Shown in pieces: positions 32,640-41,842 of a stretch of 64,000 nucleotides of DNA (position 1 is its first letter; every line of letters starts with the position of its first letter). The stretch is taken from assembly GCF_040822085.1 (NCBI RefSeq), contig NZ_CP162006.1:1364001-1428000 (forward strand), in the 5' to 3' direction. A model generated the notes under the pieces. It had not been told where the DNA came from. It ran no database searches and worked only from the letters and a program-made list of their open reading frames with translations. The translations under genes were made by a program, and so were the position numbers. This DNA is from Rhodoferax sp. WC2427 (GTDB lineage: Bacteria > Pseudomonadota > Gammaproteobacteria > Burkholderiales > Burkholderiaceae_C).

Positions 32640-33668
32640 CTACGCGGTGGCCGCAACATGGTGTTCGGGCGCGGTGGTTTCGGCCCAGCGGTCTTTCACC
32701 TCCAGGATCTCGGGCAGGTGTTCCAGGAACAGCGCCACCAGGGCGGGGTCGAAGTGCTTGCCGCTTTGGGCGCGCAGCAGGTCCAGCGCGGCCTCTACCG
32801 TCCAGGAGGCTTTGTAAGGGCGCGCGCTGGTGAGGGCGTCAAACACATCGGCGATGGCGGCAATGCGCCCGGCGATCGGGATGGCGGTGCCGGCCAGCCC
32901 GTGCGGGTAGCCGCTGCCGTCCCACTTTTCGTGGTGGGAGATGGCGACTTCGTGGGCCACCTGCATCAGGCCGGGCGGGTGGGTGCCCAGAATGTCGGCC
33001 CCGATCTGGCTGTGGGTGCGCATGACGGCCCATTCCTCGGCGGTCAACGCGCCTTTTTTCAGCAGCACCGCGTCGGGGATGCCGATCTTGCCGACGTCGT
33101 GCATGGGCGCGGCGTTGAACAGGTTTTCCACATCGGCCGGGCCCAGGCCTGCGGCTTCCCCGAGGATGCGCGAAAAGTAGCTCATGCGGATCACGTGCAT
33201 GCCGGTTTCGTTGTCTTTGAATTCTGCGGCCAGGCCCAGGCGGCGGATGATCTCCAGCCGGGTGTCGCGCAGCGCGTCGATCTGCACCAGCGACAGGTGG
33301 GCGCGCACACGGGCTTTGACGATGGCCGGGCTGGCCGGTTTGGTGAGGTAGTCCACCGCGCCCACGGCAAAGCCCTTGGCTTCGTCCTCGGTGTCGGTCA
33401 GCGTGCTGACGAAGATCACCGGGATGTGGCGCAGGGAGGGCTCGCGTTTCAGGGCTTCGCAGACCTCGTAGCCGGTCATGCCGGGCATCATGATGTCCAG
33501 CAGCACCAGGTCGGGGCGCTCGCTATGGGCCAGCTCCAGGGCCTTGGGGCCGTTTTTGGCAAACACCAGGCGGTAGTCGTCCTGCAGCACGTGGCGCAGC
33601 ATTTGCAGATTGGTGGCTTCGTCGTCCACCACCAGTATTTTGGCGCGGTTGTCTGCGGGCGGGGTCAT
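32640..33668 (-). CDS. Response regulator with HD-GYP phosphodiesterase domain
   Basis: 342 residues. The receiver domain (about 8-125) has phospho-acceptor Asp58 and Lys110. The HD-GYP domain (about 140-330) has His190-Asp191 in APMHDVGKIGIPD, HHEKWDGSGYP with GYP at 253-255, and downstream metal ligands. HD-GYP proteins hydrolyse cyclic di-GMP. The gene starts at an ATGA overlap with the hybrid kinase gene upstream, so the two are translated together and the kinase is very likely its phosphodonor. All catalytic residues appear present. It would lower c-di-GMP on receiving phosphate. Confidence 0.93.
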   Translation of the reverse strand: MTPPADNRAKILVVDDEATNLQMLRHVLQDDYRLVFAKNGPKALELAHSERPDLVLLDIMMPGMTGYEVCEALKREPSLRHIPVIFVSTLTDTEDEAKGFAVGAVDYLTKPASPAIVKARVRAHLSLVQIDALRDTRLEIIRRLGLAAEFKDNETGMHVIRMSYFSRILGEAAGLGPADVENLFNAAPMHDVGKIGIPDAVLLKKGALTAEEWAVMRTHSQIGADILGTHPPGLMQVAHEVAISHHEKWDGSGYPHGLAGTAIPIAGRIAAIADVFDALTSARPYKASWTVEAALDLLRAQSGKHFDPALVALFLEHLPEILEVKDRWAETTAPEHHVAATA

Positions 33669-36600
33669 GGCGTGGGTTCCTCGGCGTAGGGGGCTGGTTC
33701 CTGCAGCAGGGTGGCCAGAAGCTGCTGCGCAGTGTCAAATTCAAAGGCCATCAAGGCCGACTCCAGTGCGGCCAGGTGCGCTCCCTGTCCGGCACCGCGC
33801 AGGGCCTGGCCCAGCTGCGCCAGGGTGGCTTCGTCCAGGGTGTTGCGCCGGGTGGCCTGCAGCAGGGTGCGGGCCAGCGGCTGGAAGGACTTGGCCGGGG
33901 CGGCCCAGGTGCCTGGCAAGGGGGCGGGTTCGGTGTCGCCGTCGTTCAGGTCCCGGTCGATGGCGGCCATGGCGGCCGATACGCCTTCCAGCGCCCGCCG
34001 GGCCTGCTCCGTGTGGCCGGATGCCAGCGCCTCTTCCAGCATGCGGGCGCTGTGCAGCAGGGTGTGCAGACACAGGTTGCCCGCTGCGCCACGCAGGCGG
34101 TGGGCCAGGTGGCGCGCGGCTTCCGGGTCTTGGTGCTGTAGCAGGGCCGCCAATTGGGCGGGTACCGACTGGTTTTCGTCCAGAAAGCGGCGGATGGCCT
34201 GGGCCAGCGTGGCGCCATTGCCCCACAGGTCGGTGCCGCGCTCCCAATCGATGGCGCTGCCCGGGCTTTGGGCCTGCCGGATCGCCTGGGTGGTGGCACC
34301 CTCGGCCTCGGGCAGCTGGATGCCCATGACGCGGGCGATCTCGGCCACCAGCTGTGGCAGATCGATGGGCTTGCTGGCAAAGCCGTTCATTCCCGCCACC
34401 TGGGTGGCACGGCGGTCTTCTTCCATCACGCTGGCCGTCAGCGCCACGATGGGGGTGGGGCGCAGCTTGCGGGCTTGTTCCAGCGCGCGCATGCGGCGGG
34501 TGGCCTCCAGCCCGTCCACACCGGGCATTTGCACGTCCATCAGCACCACGTCAAAGGTGTGCGCCAAGAAGGCCTGCACCGCCTCGACGCCGCCGGTAGC
34601 GGTGGTCACCCGGTGCCCGATACGGCCCAGCGACAGCGACAGCAGCTCCAGGTTTTGCGGTACGTCGTCCACCGCCAGAATGTGCAGAGCGGGCAGCTCG
34701 TACAGCAGCATGTCGTGCACCGGCTCCACCGGCTGCCCCGGCGGCAAAGGCAGGCGCACGTGGAAGGTGCTGCCCGCCCCCAGGGTGCTTTCGACCTGCA
34801 GCTGTCCGTCCATCAGCTCCACCAGCTGCCGCGCAATCGTGGTGCCCAGGCCGGTGCCGCCAAAACGGCGGCTCATGGAGGCATCGGCCTGCGAGAACGG
34901 GTCGAAGATCTTGTCGATCCGGTCCTTGGCGATGCCAATGCCGGTGTCGGCCACGGCGATGTGCACCATGCCCAGATCCTGTTGCACCGTGACATGCACC
35001 GACCCCACCTGGGTGAACTTGACGGCATTGCCCAGCAGGTTGTTCAGCACCTGCAGCACCCGCATGGCGTCGCCCCGGAAGAACTCGGGCAGGGTGGGCG
35101 CGTAGTGCACCTCCAGGTCCAGGCCCTTGTTTTCGGCGGTCAGGCGCTGGGCATCGGCGGCCTCGCAGACCAGGGCCTTGAGGGAGAAGTCCTTGTGCTC
35201 CAGCTCCACCGCGCCTTTCTCCAGCTTGGCGGTGTCGAGGATGTCATTGAGCAATCGCAGCAGCGAGCGGGCCGATTGCCGCACCGTGGTCATGTGGCGG
35301 CGCTGCAATTGGTCCAGGTCGGTGCCCAGCAGCAGCTCGGTGAAGCCGATGATGGCGTTCATTGGCGTGCGGATCTCATGGCTCATATTGGCCAGGAAGC
35401 TGGTTTTGGCCTGCACCGCGATTTCGGCACTGTGGTGGGCTTCGCGCAGCTCGGCTTCCATGGTGTGGCGTTCGTGGATGTCCATGATGAAGGCATCCAC
35501 CCACAGCGCCTGGCCTTGCGGGTTGTAGGTGGCGCTGCCACAACTCCATACCCAGCGGTAGCTGCCATCGTGGTAGCGCAAGCGGAATTCGATGGAGTAG
35601 GTGGTGTGGTCGGCAATGGCCTGGGTCATGATGGGCAGCAGCGTGGGCAGGTCATCGGGGTGGACCAGGCTGGCCAGGTCGACGCTGCCAGACACAAAGT
35701 CTGCGGCCGCATAGCCGGTAAAGGTTTCCACCGCATCGCTGACGAACTGGGTGCTCCATGCGTCTCGGATGATGACCCGCAAGGCGATGCCGGGGAGGCT
35801 GCGGACCAGCGAGGTGATCTGCGCCTGGCTGGCATCCAGGGCGTTCTCTATCGTCTTGCGCGCGGTGATGTCGGTCATCAGGCCGTCCAGCCACAGGGGT
35901 GTGCCGTGGGTGTCGAGCACCACGCCACCGCGCGACATTACCCAGCGCACACTGCCGTCGCGGTGCACCAGCCGGTATTCCATTTGGTAGGGCTTGTGCG
36001 TGACCTGGGCCTGGCGGATGACTTTTTGGACCCTGGCTGCGTCTTCCGGGTGGATCTGGTCCCAGAAGTCGTGCCCATCGGCCAGGCACTCCTGCGCCGA
36101 CCAGCCGGTAATGGCCAGCGCACCGTCGCTGACAAACACCAGCGCACGCGAATGGAGCCGCCGCCGGTAGGCCAGGCCGGGGATGTTGAGCAGCAGCGAC
36201 GCGTACTGGGACTCGCTGGCCGCCAGCTGCTGGTAGAGGGTGCGGTAGCGCAGCAGCAGGTTGCTGATGGCGGCCACCGCGATGGTGCCCAGTACGGTGG
36301 CCAGGGTGATTTCCAGCGCGTGGGAGTGCGCGCCCGGAACGGTGGGCCTTGGCACAAAGCCCTGCGCCACGCTGAACTGTGTCGCCGCGATGCCCAGGTA
36401 ATGCATGGCCACGGCGGCCATGCCCAGCAGGCTGCCGCTGAGCACCACGGTATGGCCCCTGGCGTACGGGCCGCGGTGCGATCCAAACCGGACCCATAGC
36501 CCCGCGATCGACAACGCGGTGGCCACGGCCAGCGGCAGCAGCACTCCACCCAGGGTGTAGTGCTGCTGGGGCTCCATTTGCATGGCGGCCATGGCGCCGT

Positions 36601-37009
36601 AGTGCATGGCCGCCATGCCACAGCCCATCCACACGCCCGCCCGCCCGATCTGCCGGGTGCCCGTGTGGGCACGGGCGACCAGGTCCAGGGTGCGCCACGC
36701 GGCCAACAGGGCGGGTAACAGCGCCAACAGGGAATAGCCGAGGTGGTATTGCACCGGGGTGTGCAAGTCAAAGCCCAGCATGCCGACGAAGTGCAGGGCC
36801 CAGAGGCCACCCCCCAGCGCCACCGAACCCGACAGCAGCGCCAGGCGGCGGTGCATGGGCTCTGTCCAGGTGCGTGCAATGCCGGCAATGTGCATCGCCA
36901 TGCAGGCGGTAACGATGGCAATACCCACCGCCAGCGCTGTGTGCCAAAGGTCTTGGCTGCCCTGCAAAAGCAGGGCCGAGCTGGGCGGTGGAACCAAAAA
37001 TAACGGCAT
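33665..37009 (-). CDS. MHYT-PAS-PAS hybrid histidine kinase with receiver and Hpt domains
   Basis: 1114 residues. An N-terminal membrane MHYT sensor (about 20-255) has three His motifs, ALHFVGM, AMHYGAM and AMHYLGI. Two PAS/PAC domains follow (270-385 and 395-515), then HisKA with His544 (SHEIRTP), HATPase (about 645-755, NLLGNAVKF, DTGIGI, FGGTGLG), a receiver with Asp825 (VLMDVQMPG) and an Hpt with His970 (AHRLRGAAGN). MHYT domains are thought to bind copper and sense O2, CO or NO. The ATG at 37009 starts just before the first helix; no clear ribosome site is seen. It forms an operon with the HD-GYP regulator. Confidence 0.92.
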   Translation of the reverse strand: MPLFLVPPPSSALLLQGSQDLWHTALAVGIAIVTACMAMHIAGIARTWTEPMHRRLALLSGSVALGGGLWALHFVGMLGFDLHTPVQYHLGYSLLALLPALLAAWRTLDLVARAHTGTRQIGRAGVWMGCGMAAMHYGAMAAMQMEPQQHYTLGGVLLPLAVATALSIAGLWVRFGSHRGPYARGHTVVLSGSLLGMAAVAMHYLGIAATQFSVAQGFVPRPTVPGAHSHALEITLATVLGTIAVAAISNLLLRYRTLYQQLAASESQYASLLLNIPGLAYRRRLHSRALVFVSDGALAITGWSAQECLADGHDFWDQIHPEDAARVQKVIRQAQVTHKPYQMEYRLVHRDGSVRWVMSRGGVVLDTHGTPLWLDGLMTDITARKTIENALDASQAQITSLVRSLPGIALRVIIRDAWSTQFVSDAVETFTGYAAADFVSGSVDLASLVHPDDLPTLLPIMTQAIADHTTYSIEFRLRYHDGSYRWVWSCGSATYNPQGQALWVDAFIMDIHERHTMEAELREAHHSAEIAVQAKTSFLANMSHEIRTPMNAIIGFTELLLGTDLDQLQRRHMTTVRQSARSLLRLLNDILDTAKLEKGAVELEHKDFSLKALVCEAADAQRLTAENKGLDLEVHYAPTLPEFFRGDAMRVLQVLNNLLGNAVKFTQVGSVHVTVQQDLGMVHIAVADTGIGIAKDRIDKIFDPFSQADASMSRRFGGTGLGTTIARQLVELMDGQLQVESTLGAGSTFHVRLPLPPGQPVEPVHDMLLYELPALHILAVDDVPQNLELLSLSLGRIGHRVTTATGGVEAVQAFLAHTFDVVLMDVQMPGVDGLEATRRMRALEQARKLRPTPIVALTASVMEEDRRATQVAGMNGFASKPIDLPQLVAEIARVMGIQLPEAEGATTQAIRQAQSPGSAIDWERGTDLWGNGATLAQAIRRFLDENQSVPAQLAALLQHQDPEAARHLAHRLRGAAGNLCLHTLLHSARMLEEALASGHTEQARRALEGVSAAMAAIDRDLNDGDTEPAPLPGTWAAPAKSFQPLARTLLQATRRNTLDEATLAQLGQALRGAGQGAHLAALESALMAFEFDTAQQLLATLLQEPAPYAEEPTP

Positions 37010-37524
37010 ACAAAGTGTATTTTGTTTGCGAATAAATCGTGATATTTGCGCGGTATACGAAATATTCTGCGCCAACGGCCCCCACTTGGATAGCACACGA
37101 ACCGGAAACGAGGCATAGGTTTTTGTAACAAAAATCTTGTATACCAACGAGCTTTTAAGAGAACGGCCCCGGCGGCCAATGTGCCGGTTTTTTTCAGTTG
37201 GATACTTTTTGGCACCCAGCGCAGCTTGGGTGCGCTGGTGCAGCTATCAAAAACATAGTGCGGAATGACGGGCCTGTATACGAGCGCAACGGGCCCCGCG
37301 CGGGGAGGCCGCCCGCCCGGTGTGTCGCAGGCCCCCAACACCGAAACCGGGGCGGCTGAGCCTGCTGCGGCCCCCGGGCATGTAGGAGGATGCCGATTGC
37401 CACGGCGCTGTTCCGTCCTACTGCCGATTGCGCGGGTGTCTGCTGGGCCGGATGGGGGGGTATTTCTACACTGAACCCAGTTACAGATTCACCTTGGAGC
37501 CTCCGCTTCACCCCAGGACCCGCT
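37010..37524. other. Long intergenic region between hybrid kinase and transglutaminase genes
   Basis: This 515-base divergent gap holds no convincing gene. It has an AT-rich part next to the kinase (37010-37160) and a hairpin CCGGC-9nt-GCCGG followed by T7 (37169-37194) that looks like a plus-strand terminator although no plus-strand gene precedes it. Further features are a GCACCCA-8nt-TGGGTGC inverted repeat (37212-37233), a degenerate dispersed repeat, and a GC-rich stretch with AGGAGG directly abutting an ATG at 37390. Confidence 0.6.
37222..37262 (-). repeat. Degenerate copy of the dispersed repeat (inverted)
   Basis: GCGCTGGTGCAGCTATCAAA and AACATAGTGCG match the inner part of the inverted consensus. 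The outer GGCC end is not recognisable. Confidence 0.45.
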
Positions 37525-38403
37525 ATGGTTAGATTGAAATTTTCGATAGGACTGAACTATGCAATCGCCGCCCCCGGCTGCGACTTCATCTTCAGCATCC
37601 ACGCCGCGCAAACGCCGCACCAGACCGTGGTGAACGAACTGCTGCAGATCAGCCAGCCGGTGCAGTCCAACATCTACACCGACCCCTTCACCCACACCCG
37701 CTTTCTGCGCTTCCATGCGGCGGCAGGCCCGCTGGCCGTGCACTACGGCGCAATCGTCGACCTGGCGCACTTCACCGCATTGCCCGAGACCATTCCCGAA
37801 GTACTGGTGGCCAATCTGCCCGGTGCCGTGCTGCCTTACCTGGTCCCCAGCCGGTACTGCCCGTCGGACCGCCTGCACCGCCTGGCGGTGAAAGAGTTTG
37901 GCCATCTGCCGCAGGGCTACAGCCGGGTGCAGGCCATCCGCGACTGGGTGACCGCGCGGGTGTCGTTCCAGTCCAATACCTCCAATGGCAACACCACCGC
38001 CATCGACACCCTGGTCGACCGGGTGGGCGTGTGCCGCGACTTTGCGCACCTGATGATTTCGCTGTGCCGCGCCGTGAATATTCCCGCCCGCTTTGCGTCC
38101 GGTATCGACTTTGGCGCCGATCCGTCGCTGGGCCCCTCCGACTTCCATGCCTACGTGGAGGTGTTCCTGGGCGACCGCTGGTACATCTTTGATGCCTCGG
38201 GGCTGGCCATTCCCATGGGCTTTGTGCGCCTGGGCACGGGCCGCGATGCAGCCGATGCGGCCTTCGCCACCATGTTTGGCGGCGTGACCGGCTCTGCGCC
38301 GGTGGTGCAGATCGAGGCGATTCCCAATGCCGAGGGCGTACTGGTGCAACCGGTGCCGGTAGCGCATGGCCTGTCCACCGACGGGCAGACCCAGGCTTTT
38401 TGA
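37525..38403 (+). CDS. Transglutaminase-like family protein
   Basis: 292 residues. An N-terminal beta domain of the bacterial transglutaminase-like type (KFSIGLNYAIAAPGCDFIF) leads to the papain-like core with Cys170 (DRVGVCRDFAHL), His208 (DFHAYVEVF) and Asp223 (FDASG), a complete catalytic triad. Such proteins act as peptidases or amidases, often near GAT or alpha-E genes, which are absent here. The ATG at 37525 has AGGA six bases upstream; the earlier ATG at 37390 was rejected. It is followed after 53 bases by an envelope lipoprotein gene. Substrate unknown. Confidence 0.87.
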   Translation: MVRLKFSIGLNYAIAAPGCDFIFSIHAAQTPHQTVVNELLQISQPVQSNIYTDPFTHTRFLRFHAAAGPLAVHYGAIVDLAHFTALPETIPEVLVANLPGAVLPYLVPSRYCPSDRLHRLAVKEFGHLPQGYSRVQAIRDWVTARVSFQSNTSNGNTTAIDTLVDRVGVCRDFAHLMISLCRAVNIPARFASGIDFGADPSLGPSDFHAYVEVFLGDRWYIFDASGLAIPMGFVRLGTGRDAADAAFATMFGGVTGSAPVVQIEAIPNAEGVLVQPVPVAHGLSTDGQTQAF

Positions 38404-38456
38404 TTTTCAGGGCCGGCGAAGCGCGCAGGCTTTTTACTTTTCCACAGGAGACTTTT

Positions 38457-38834
38457 ATGAATAAAAACACTTGGGCTTTGGCCTTGAGCGCTACCGCACT
38501 GGGCTTGCTGGTAGGTTGCAGCAGCATGAAAACCCCCGCCACCGCCAACGTGGCCGTGTCCAAGGCCGCGGTCGACAGCGCCGTGGGCGCAGGCGGCGCG
38601 GAATTTGCCCCACTGGAGATGGACTCGGCCCGCACCAAGATGGCCGCCGCCAACAAGGCTTTGGCCAACAAGAATTACAAACTGGCCGCCACCCTGGCCA
38701 ATGAAGCCGAGGCCGATGCCAAGCTGGCCCAGGGCAAGGCCAACAGCGCCAAAGCCCAGGCCGCCGCCGATGCGCTGCAGGACAACCTGCGGGTACTGCG
38801 CGAAGAGCTCGACCGCGCCAGCAAAACCAATTAA
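38457..38834 (+). CDS. DUF4398 lipoprotein
   Basis: 125 residues with an AGGAGA ribosome site. A lipoprotein signal ends in LLVGC (lipidated Cys21). The mature part (AEFAPLEMDSARTKMAAANKALANKNYKLAATLANEAEADAKLAQGK spread over 45-100) is the helical DUF4398 domain, which usually lies in the periplasm. It lies 16 bases before an OmpA-like lipoprotein that carries the same domain at its N-terminus, so the two proteins may interact with each other and with peptidoglycan. Probably part of a three-gene envelope operon with 38851 and 39790. Confidence 0.85.
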   Translation: MNKNTWALALSATALGLLVGCSSMKTPATANVAVSKAAVDSAVGAGGAEFAPLEMDSARTKMAAANKALANKNYKLAATLANEAEADAKLAQGKANSAKAQAAADALQDNLRVLREELDRASKTN

Positions 38835-38850
38835 TCCAGGCTTATAAAAA

Positions 38851-39780
38851 ATGAAAAATCTCTACACCCCCCTCGCACTCGCCGTAGCCGTCTTGCTGGG
38901 CGCTTGCAGCTCCCTGCCCACCAGCACCACGCTGCTGGACCAAACCCACAGCGACTACCGCATGGCCCAGGCCAGCCCCAACGTGAACCGCTACGCCCCG
39001 CTGGAACTCAAGCAGGCCGGTGAAGCTTTGGCCCGCGCCGATGCCTCGGCCAACGACAAGGACAAGCCCGCCAAGGTGGATGAGCTGGCCTACCTGGCCC
39101 GGCAAAAAATTGCCCTGACGCAAGAAGTTGCCCAGCAAAAGTTCGCCGAAGCCGAAGTGCTGCGCACCGGCAAGGAATCCGACCAGTTGCGCCTGCAGCA
39201 GCGCTCGAACGAGGCCGACATGGCCAAGGCCAAGGCCGTGGCCGCCCAGCAGGAGGCCATGGTCGCCCAGGGCGATGCCGCCGATGCCCAGCGCAAAGCC
39301 GCCGAAGCACAGCGTAGCAACGACGAAGCGCGCCGGATTGCGCAAGAAGCACAGGCCCGTAACGCCCAGCTCGAAGCCCAGTTGGCCGACCTGGCCGCCA
39401 AGAAGACCGAGCGCGGCATGGTCATTACCCTGGGCGACGTGCTGTTTGGCACCGACCAGGCCCGCCTGACCCCGGAAGGCCTGCGCACCGCCCAGAAGCT
39501 GGCCGACGTGTTGCAGCAAAACCCGCTGCGCAAGGTGCTGGTCGAAGGCTTTACCGACAGCACCGGCGGCAGCGCCCACAACCAGGAGCTGTCAGACCGC
39601 CGCGCGGCTGCCGTGCGCACCGCCCTGGCCAGCATGGGCATTGCCAGCGACCGTATTGCCACCCGGGGCTATGGCGAAGCCTACCCCGTGGCAGGCAACG
39701 ACACCGCCCAGAGCCGCCAGATGAACCGCCGCGTCGAGATTGTGTTGTCCGATGAAAACGGCAAGACCGTGCAACGCTAG
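38851..39780 (+). CDS. DUF4398-OmpA peptidoglycan-binding lipoprotein
   Basis: 309 residues. A lipobox LLGAC (Cys19) is followed by a DUF4398-like helical part (YAPLELKQAGEALARADA), a long alanine/glutamine-rich coiled coil (about 90-195) and a C-terminal OmpA domain (about 200-305). The OmpA domain carries VLFGTDQARLTPEG, VEGFTDSTGGSAHNQELSDRRAAAVRTAL and NRRVEIV. The OmpA domain binds meso-diaminopimelate of peptidoglycan, so the protein should tether outer membrane to the wall. It lies between the DUF4398 lipoprotein and a BON-domain lipoprotein gene, with short gaps on both sides. Confidence 0.9.
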   Translation: MKNLYTPLALAVAVLLGACSSLPTSTTLLDQTHSDYRMAQASPNVNRYAPLELKQAGEALARADASANDKDKPAKVDELAYLARQKIALTQEVAQQKFAEAEVLRTGKESDQLRLQQRSNEADMAKAKAVAAQQEAMVAQGDAADAQRKAAEAQRSNDEARRIAQEAQARNAQLEAQLADLAAKKTERGMVITLGDVLFGTDQARLTPEGLRTAQKLADVLQQNPLRKVLVEGFTDSTGGSAHNQELSDRRAAAVRTALASMGIASDRIATRGYGEAYPVAGNDTAQSRQMNRRVEIVLSDENGKTVQR

Positions 39781-39789
39781 GAGAGCCAT

Positions 39790-40380
39790 ATGCAAAAGAC
39801 ACCTTTTGAATATTTCGCCGCCATCGCCCTGGTGAGCGCCCTGTCCCTGTCCATCGTGGGCTGCAGCAAGCCGGTGGAAACCGCCTCCAGCACGCCCGCG
39901 GCACCGGCAGCCAGCACCACCGTGGGCACCGAGATCGACGACACCGTGGTCACCGCCAGCGTCAAGTCGGCCCTGCTGGCCGATGCGGACGTGAAGAGCG
40001 TGGACGTGAAGGTCGAAACCCGCAAGGGCGAGGTCATGCTCAGCGGCTTCGTGGACAACCTGGCCCAGATCGAGCGCGCCACCGCTGTGGCCCAGGCCGT
40101 GGCCGGTGTGAAAAGCATCGACAACAAAATGGCCCTGAAAACCGCCGACACCACCGTCGGCAACAAGGTGGACGACAGCATCGTGACCGCCCGCGTCAAG
40201 GCCGCACTGCTCAACGATGCCAGTATCAAAAGCCTGGACATCGCCGTGGTGACCCGCAAGGGCGAGGTGCAGCTCAGTGGTTTTGTGGACAACCAGGGCC
40301 AGATCGACAAAGCCCTGCAAGTCGCCAAAGCCACCGAAGACGTGAAGGCCGTGAGCAACGAGATGAGTATCAAGAAGTAG
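39790..40380 (+). CDS. Lipoprotein with two BON domains
   Basis: 196 residues. The lipoprotein signal ends in SIVGC (Cys25). Two BON domains (about 50-115 and 125-195) repeat the same text: VGTEIDDTVVTASVKSALL against VGNKVDDSIVTARVKAALL, and ETRKGEVMLSGFVDN against VTRKGEVQLSGFVDN. BON domains bind phospholipid, as in OsmY and DolP, and such proteins are often osmotic- or envelope-stress induced. AGGAGAG precedes the start and an intrinsic terminator follows, so this ends the three-gene envelope unit. Confidence 0.9.
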   Translation: MQKTPFEYFAAIALVSALSLSIVGCSKPVETASSTPAAPAASTTVGTEIDDTVVTASVKSALLADADVKSVDVKVETRKGEVMLSGFVDNLAQIERATAVAQAVAGVKSIDNKMALKTADTTVGNKVDDSIVTARVKAALLNDASIKSLDIAVVTRKGEVQLSGFVDNQGQIDKALQVAKATEDVKAVSNEMSIKK

Positions 40381-40412
40381 GCTTGGGGGGCGTTGCGGCG
40401 ACCCCAATCTTT

Positions 40413-40445
40413 GCCGTCCCGGGTCTATCCAGGGACGGCTTTTTT
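40413..40445 (+). terminator. Intrinsic terminator after the BON-domain gene
   Basis: GCCGTCCC (40413-40420) pairs perfectly with GGGACGGC (40432-40439) around an 11-base loop and is followed by six T residues. Confidence 0.85.
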
Positions 40446-40454
40446 ATGGGCGTT

Positions 40455-40508
40455 TTAAGGCTCTAGCGCATATTCCATAAGCGCAAGCAGCTATAAAAAG
40501 CGTAGTAT
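40455..40508 (-). repeat. Dispersed repeat, copy 10 (inverted)
   Basis: GGCTCTAGCGCATATTCCAT and AAGCGCAAGCAGCTATAAAA match the inverted consensus, with a CGCATAT/ATAAGCG stem. It abuts the folA stop codon. Confidence 0.72.
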
Positions 40509-41000
40509 CTAGCTTTGGCGCAGGTAGCGCACAAAACTGAAGCCCAGCCCGGTGCTGCTGGTGTGTGCCTCGCGGCTGGCCTCGGTCCAGGCGGCGTCGA
40601 AGCGGGGGGCGAAGGCATCGCCGTCAAACGCGCTGTCGATCTCGGTGACCACCGCCGACTGCGCCAGCGGCAGGGCCTGGGCGTAGATTTCGGCCCCGCC
40701 GATCACCCAGACATCGCTGTCTGCCGGGCACAAGGCGCTGGCTTCGGCGATCGACCCGGCGCGCACGGCGCCCTCGGCCTGCCAGCCGGCCTGCCGCGTC
40801 ACCACGATGTTCATCCGCCCTGGCAGGGGCCGAAACCGTGCGGGCAGCGAATCCCAGGTCTTGCGCCCCATGATGACCGGGCAGCCCAGCGTGGTCCGCT
40901 TGAAGTGCGCCATGTCTTCGGGCAGATGCCAGGGCAGGGTGCCGCGCACGCCAATCACCCCGTTTGCGGCGCGGGCGAAGATGAGGTGCAGGCGCGTCAT
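40509..41000 (-). CDS. folA: Dihydrofolate reductase
   Basis: 163 residues of normal DHFR length: [20 protein letters not shown] with the substrate-loop [29 protein letters not shown] and [13 protein letters not shown]. It reduces dihydrofolate to tetrahydrofolate with NADPH. It starts at an ATGA overlap with thyA, whose reaction generates dihydrofolate, so the two enzymes of the cycle are translationally coupled. A dispersed repeat follows immediately after the stop. Confidence 0.96.
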   Translation of the reverse strand: MTRLHLIFARAANGVIGVRGTLPWHLPEDMAHFKRTTLGCPVIMGRKTWDSLPARFRPLPGRMNIVVTRQAGWQAEGAVRAGSIAEASALCPADSDVWVIGGAEIYAQALPLAQSAVVTEIDSAFDGDAFAPRFDAAWTEASREAHTSSTGLGFSFVRYLRQS

Positions 41001-41806
41001 ACCGCGACCGGGGCTTTGATGGCCGGGTGGCATTGGTAGTCCAGCACCTCGAAGTCTTCGAATGCGTAGCTGAAGATGTCCGCCGGGCGGCGCTTGATGT
41101 GCAGCGTGGGGTAGGGGAAGGGCGTGCGGCTGAGCTGCTCGTTCACCTGGTCCACGTGGTTGCTGTAGATGTGGCAGTCGCCACCGGTCCAGATGAAGTC
41201 GCCCACGGCCAGGTCGCACTGCTGCGCCACCATGTGGGTGAGCAGGGCGTAGCTGGCGATGTTGAAGGGCACGCCCAAAAAGATGTCGGCGCTGCGCTGG
41301 TAGAGCTGGCAGCTCAGTTTGCCGTCGGCCACATAGAACTGGAAAAACGCGTGGCAGGGCATCAGCGCCATCTTGTCCAGCTCGGCCACGTTCCAGGCGC
41401 TGACGATGATGCGGCGGCTGTCGGGGTTGGTCTTCAGGGTCTTGATGACTTCTGCGATCTGGTCGATGTGACCGCCGTCGGGCGTGGGCCAGCTGCGCCA
41501 CTGCACGCCGTACACCGGGCCCAGGCTGCCGTCTTCACGGGCCCATTCGTCCCAGATGCTCACGCCGCGCTCTTTGAGCCAGTTGTTGTCGCTGCTGCCG
41601 GTCAGGAACCACAGCAGTTCCTGGATGATGCTGCGCAGGTGCACTTTCTTGGTGGTGACCAGCGGAAAGCCTTCGTTCAGATCAAAGCGCATCTGGTGGC
41701 CAAAAACGCTGCGCGTGCCGGTGCCGGTGCGGTCGGTTTTGGCGGTGCCGGTGGTGTGCACCAGGCGCATGAAGTCTTCATACTGGGAGCGGACAGGGCG
41801 ATTCAT
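40997..41806 (-). CDS. thyA: Thymidylate synthase
   Basis: 269 residues from the ATG at 41806 ([16 protein letters not shown]). The frame continues to a TTG at 41830, but the ATG agrees with the usual ThyA start. Catalytic Cys151 is in [60 protein letters not shown] and a HIYSNH segment are all present. It methylates dUMP to dTMP using methylene-tetrahydrofolate. It is followed by folA with an ATGA overlap. An orphan antitoxin-like gene lies just upstream. Confidence 0.96.
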   Translation of the reverse strand: MNRPVRSQYEDFMRLVHTTGTAKTDRTGTGTRSVFGHQMRFDLNEGFPLVTTKKVHLRSIIQELLWFLTGSSDNNWLKERGVSIWDEWAREDGSLGPVYGVQWRSWPTPDGGHIDQIAEVIKTLKTNPDSRRIIVSAWNVAELDKMALMPCHAFFQFYVADGKLSCQLYQRSADIFLGVPFNIASYALLTHMVAQQCDLAVGDFIWTGGDCHIYSNHVDQVNEQLSRTPFPYPTLHIKRRPADIFSYAFEDFEVLDYQCHPAIKAPVAV

Positions 41807-41842
41807 TTCGGAGGGGCGGGTAAACGTCAAATCGGAGTATGT

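Noticed and set aside
33665..37009. The hybrid kinase as a diguanylate cyclase because MHYT domains often accompany GGDEF
   Set aside because: No GGDEF or EAL motif is present; the kinase, ATPase, receiver and Hpt motifs are all clear.
37384..37392. AGGAGG followed immediately by ATG as the transglutaminase start
   Set aside because: There is no spacing between the ribosome site and the ATG, and the intervening residues do not resemble the family; the ATG at 37525 fits better.
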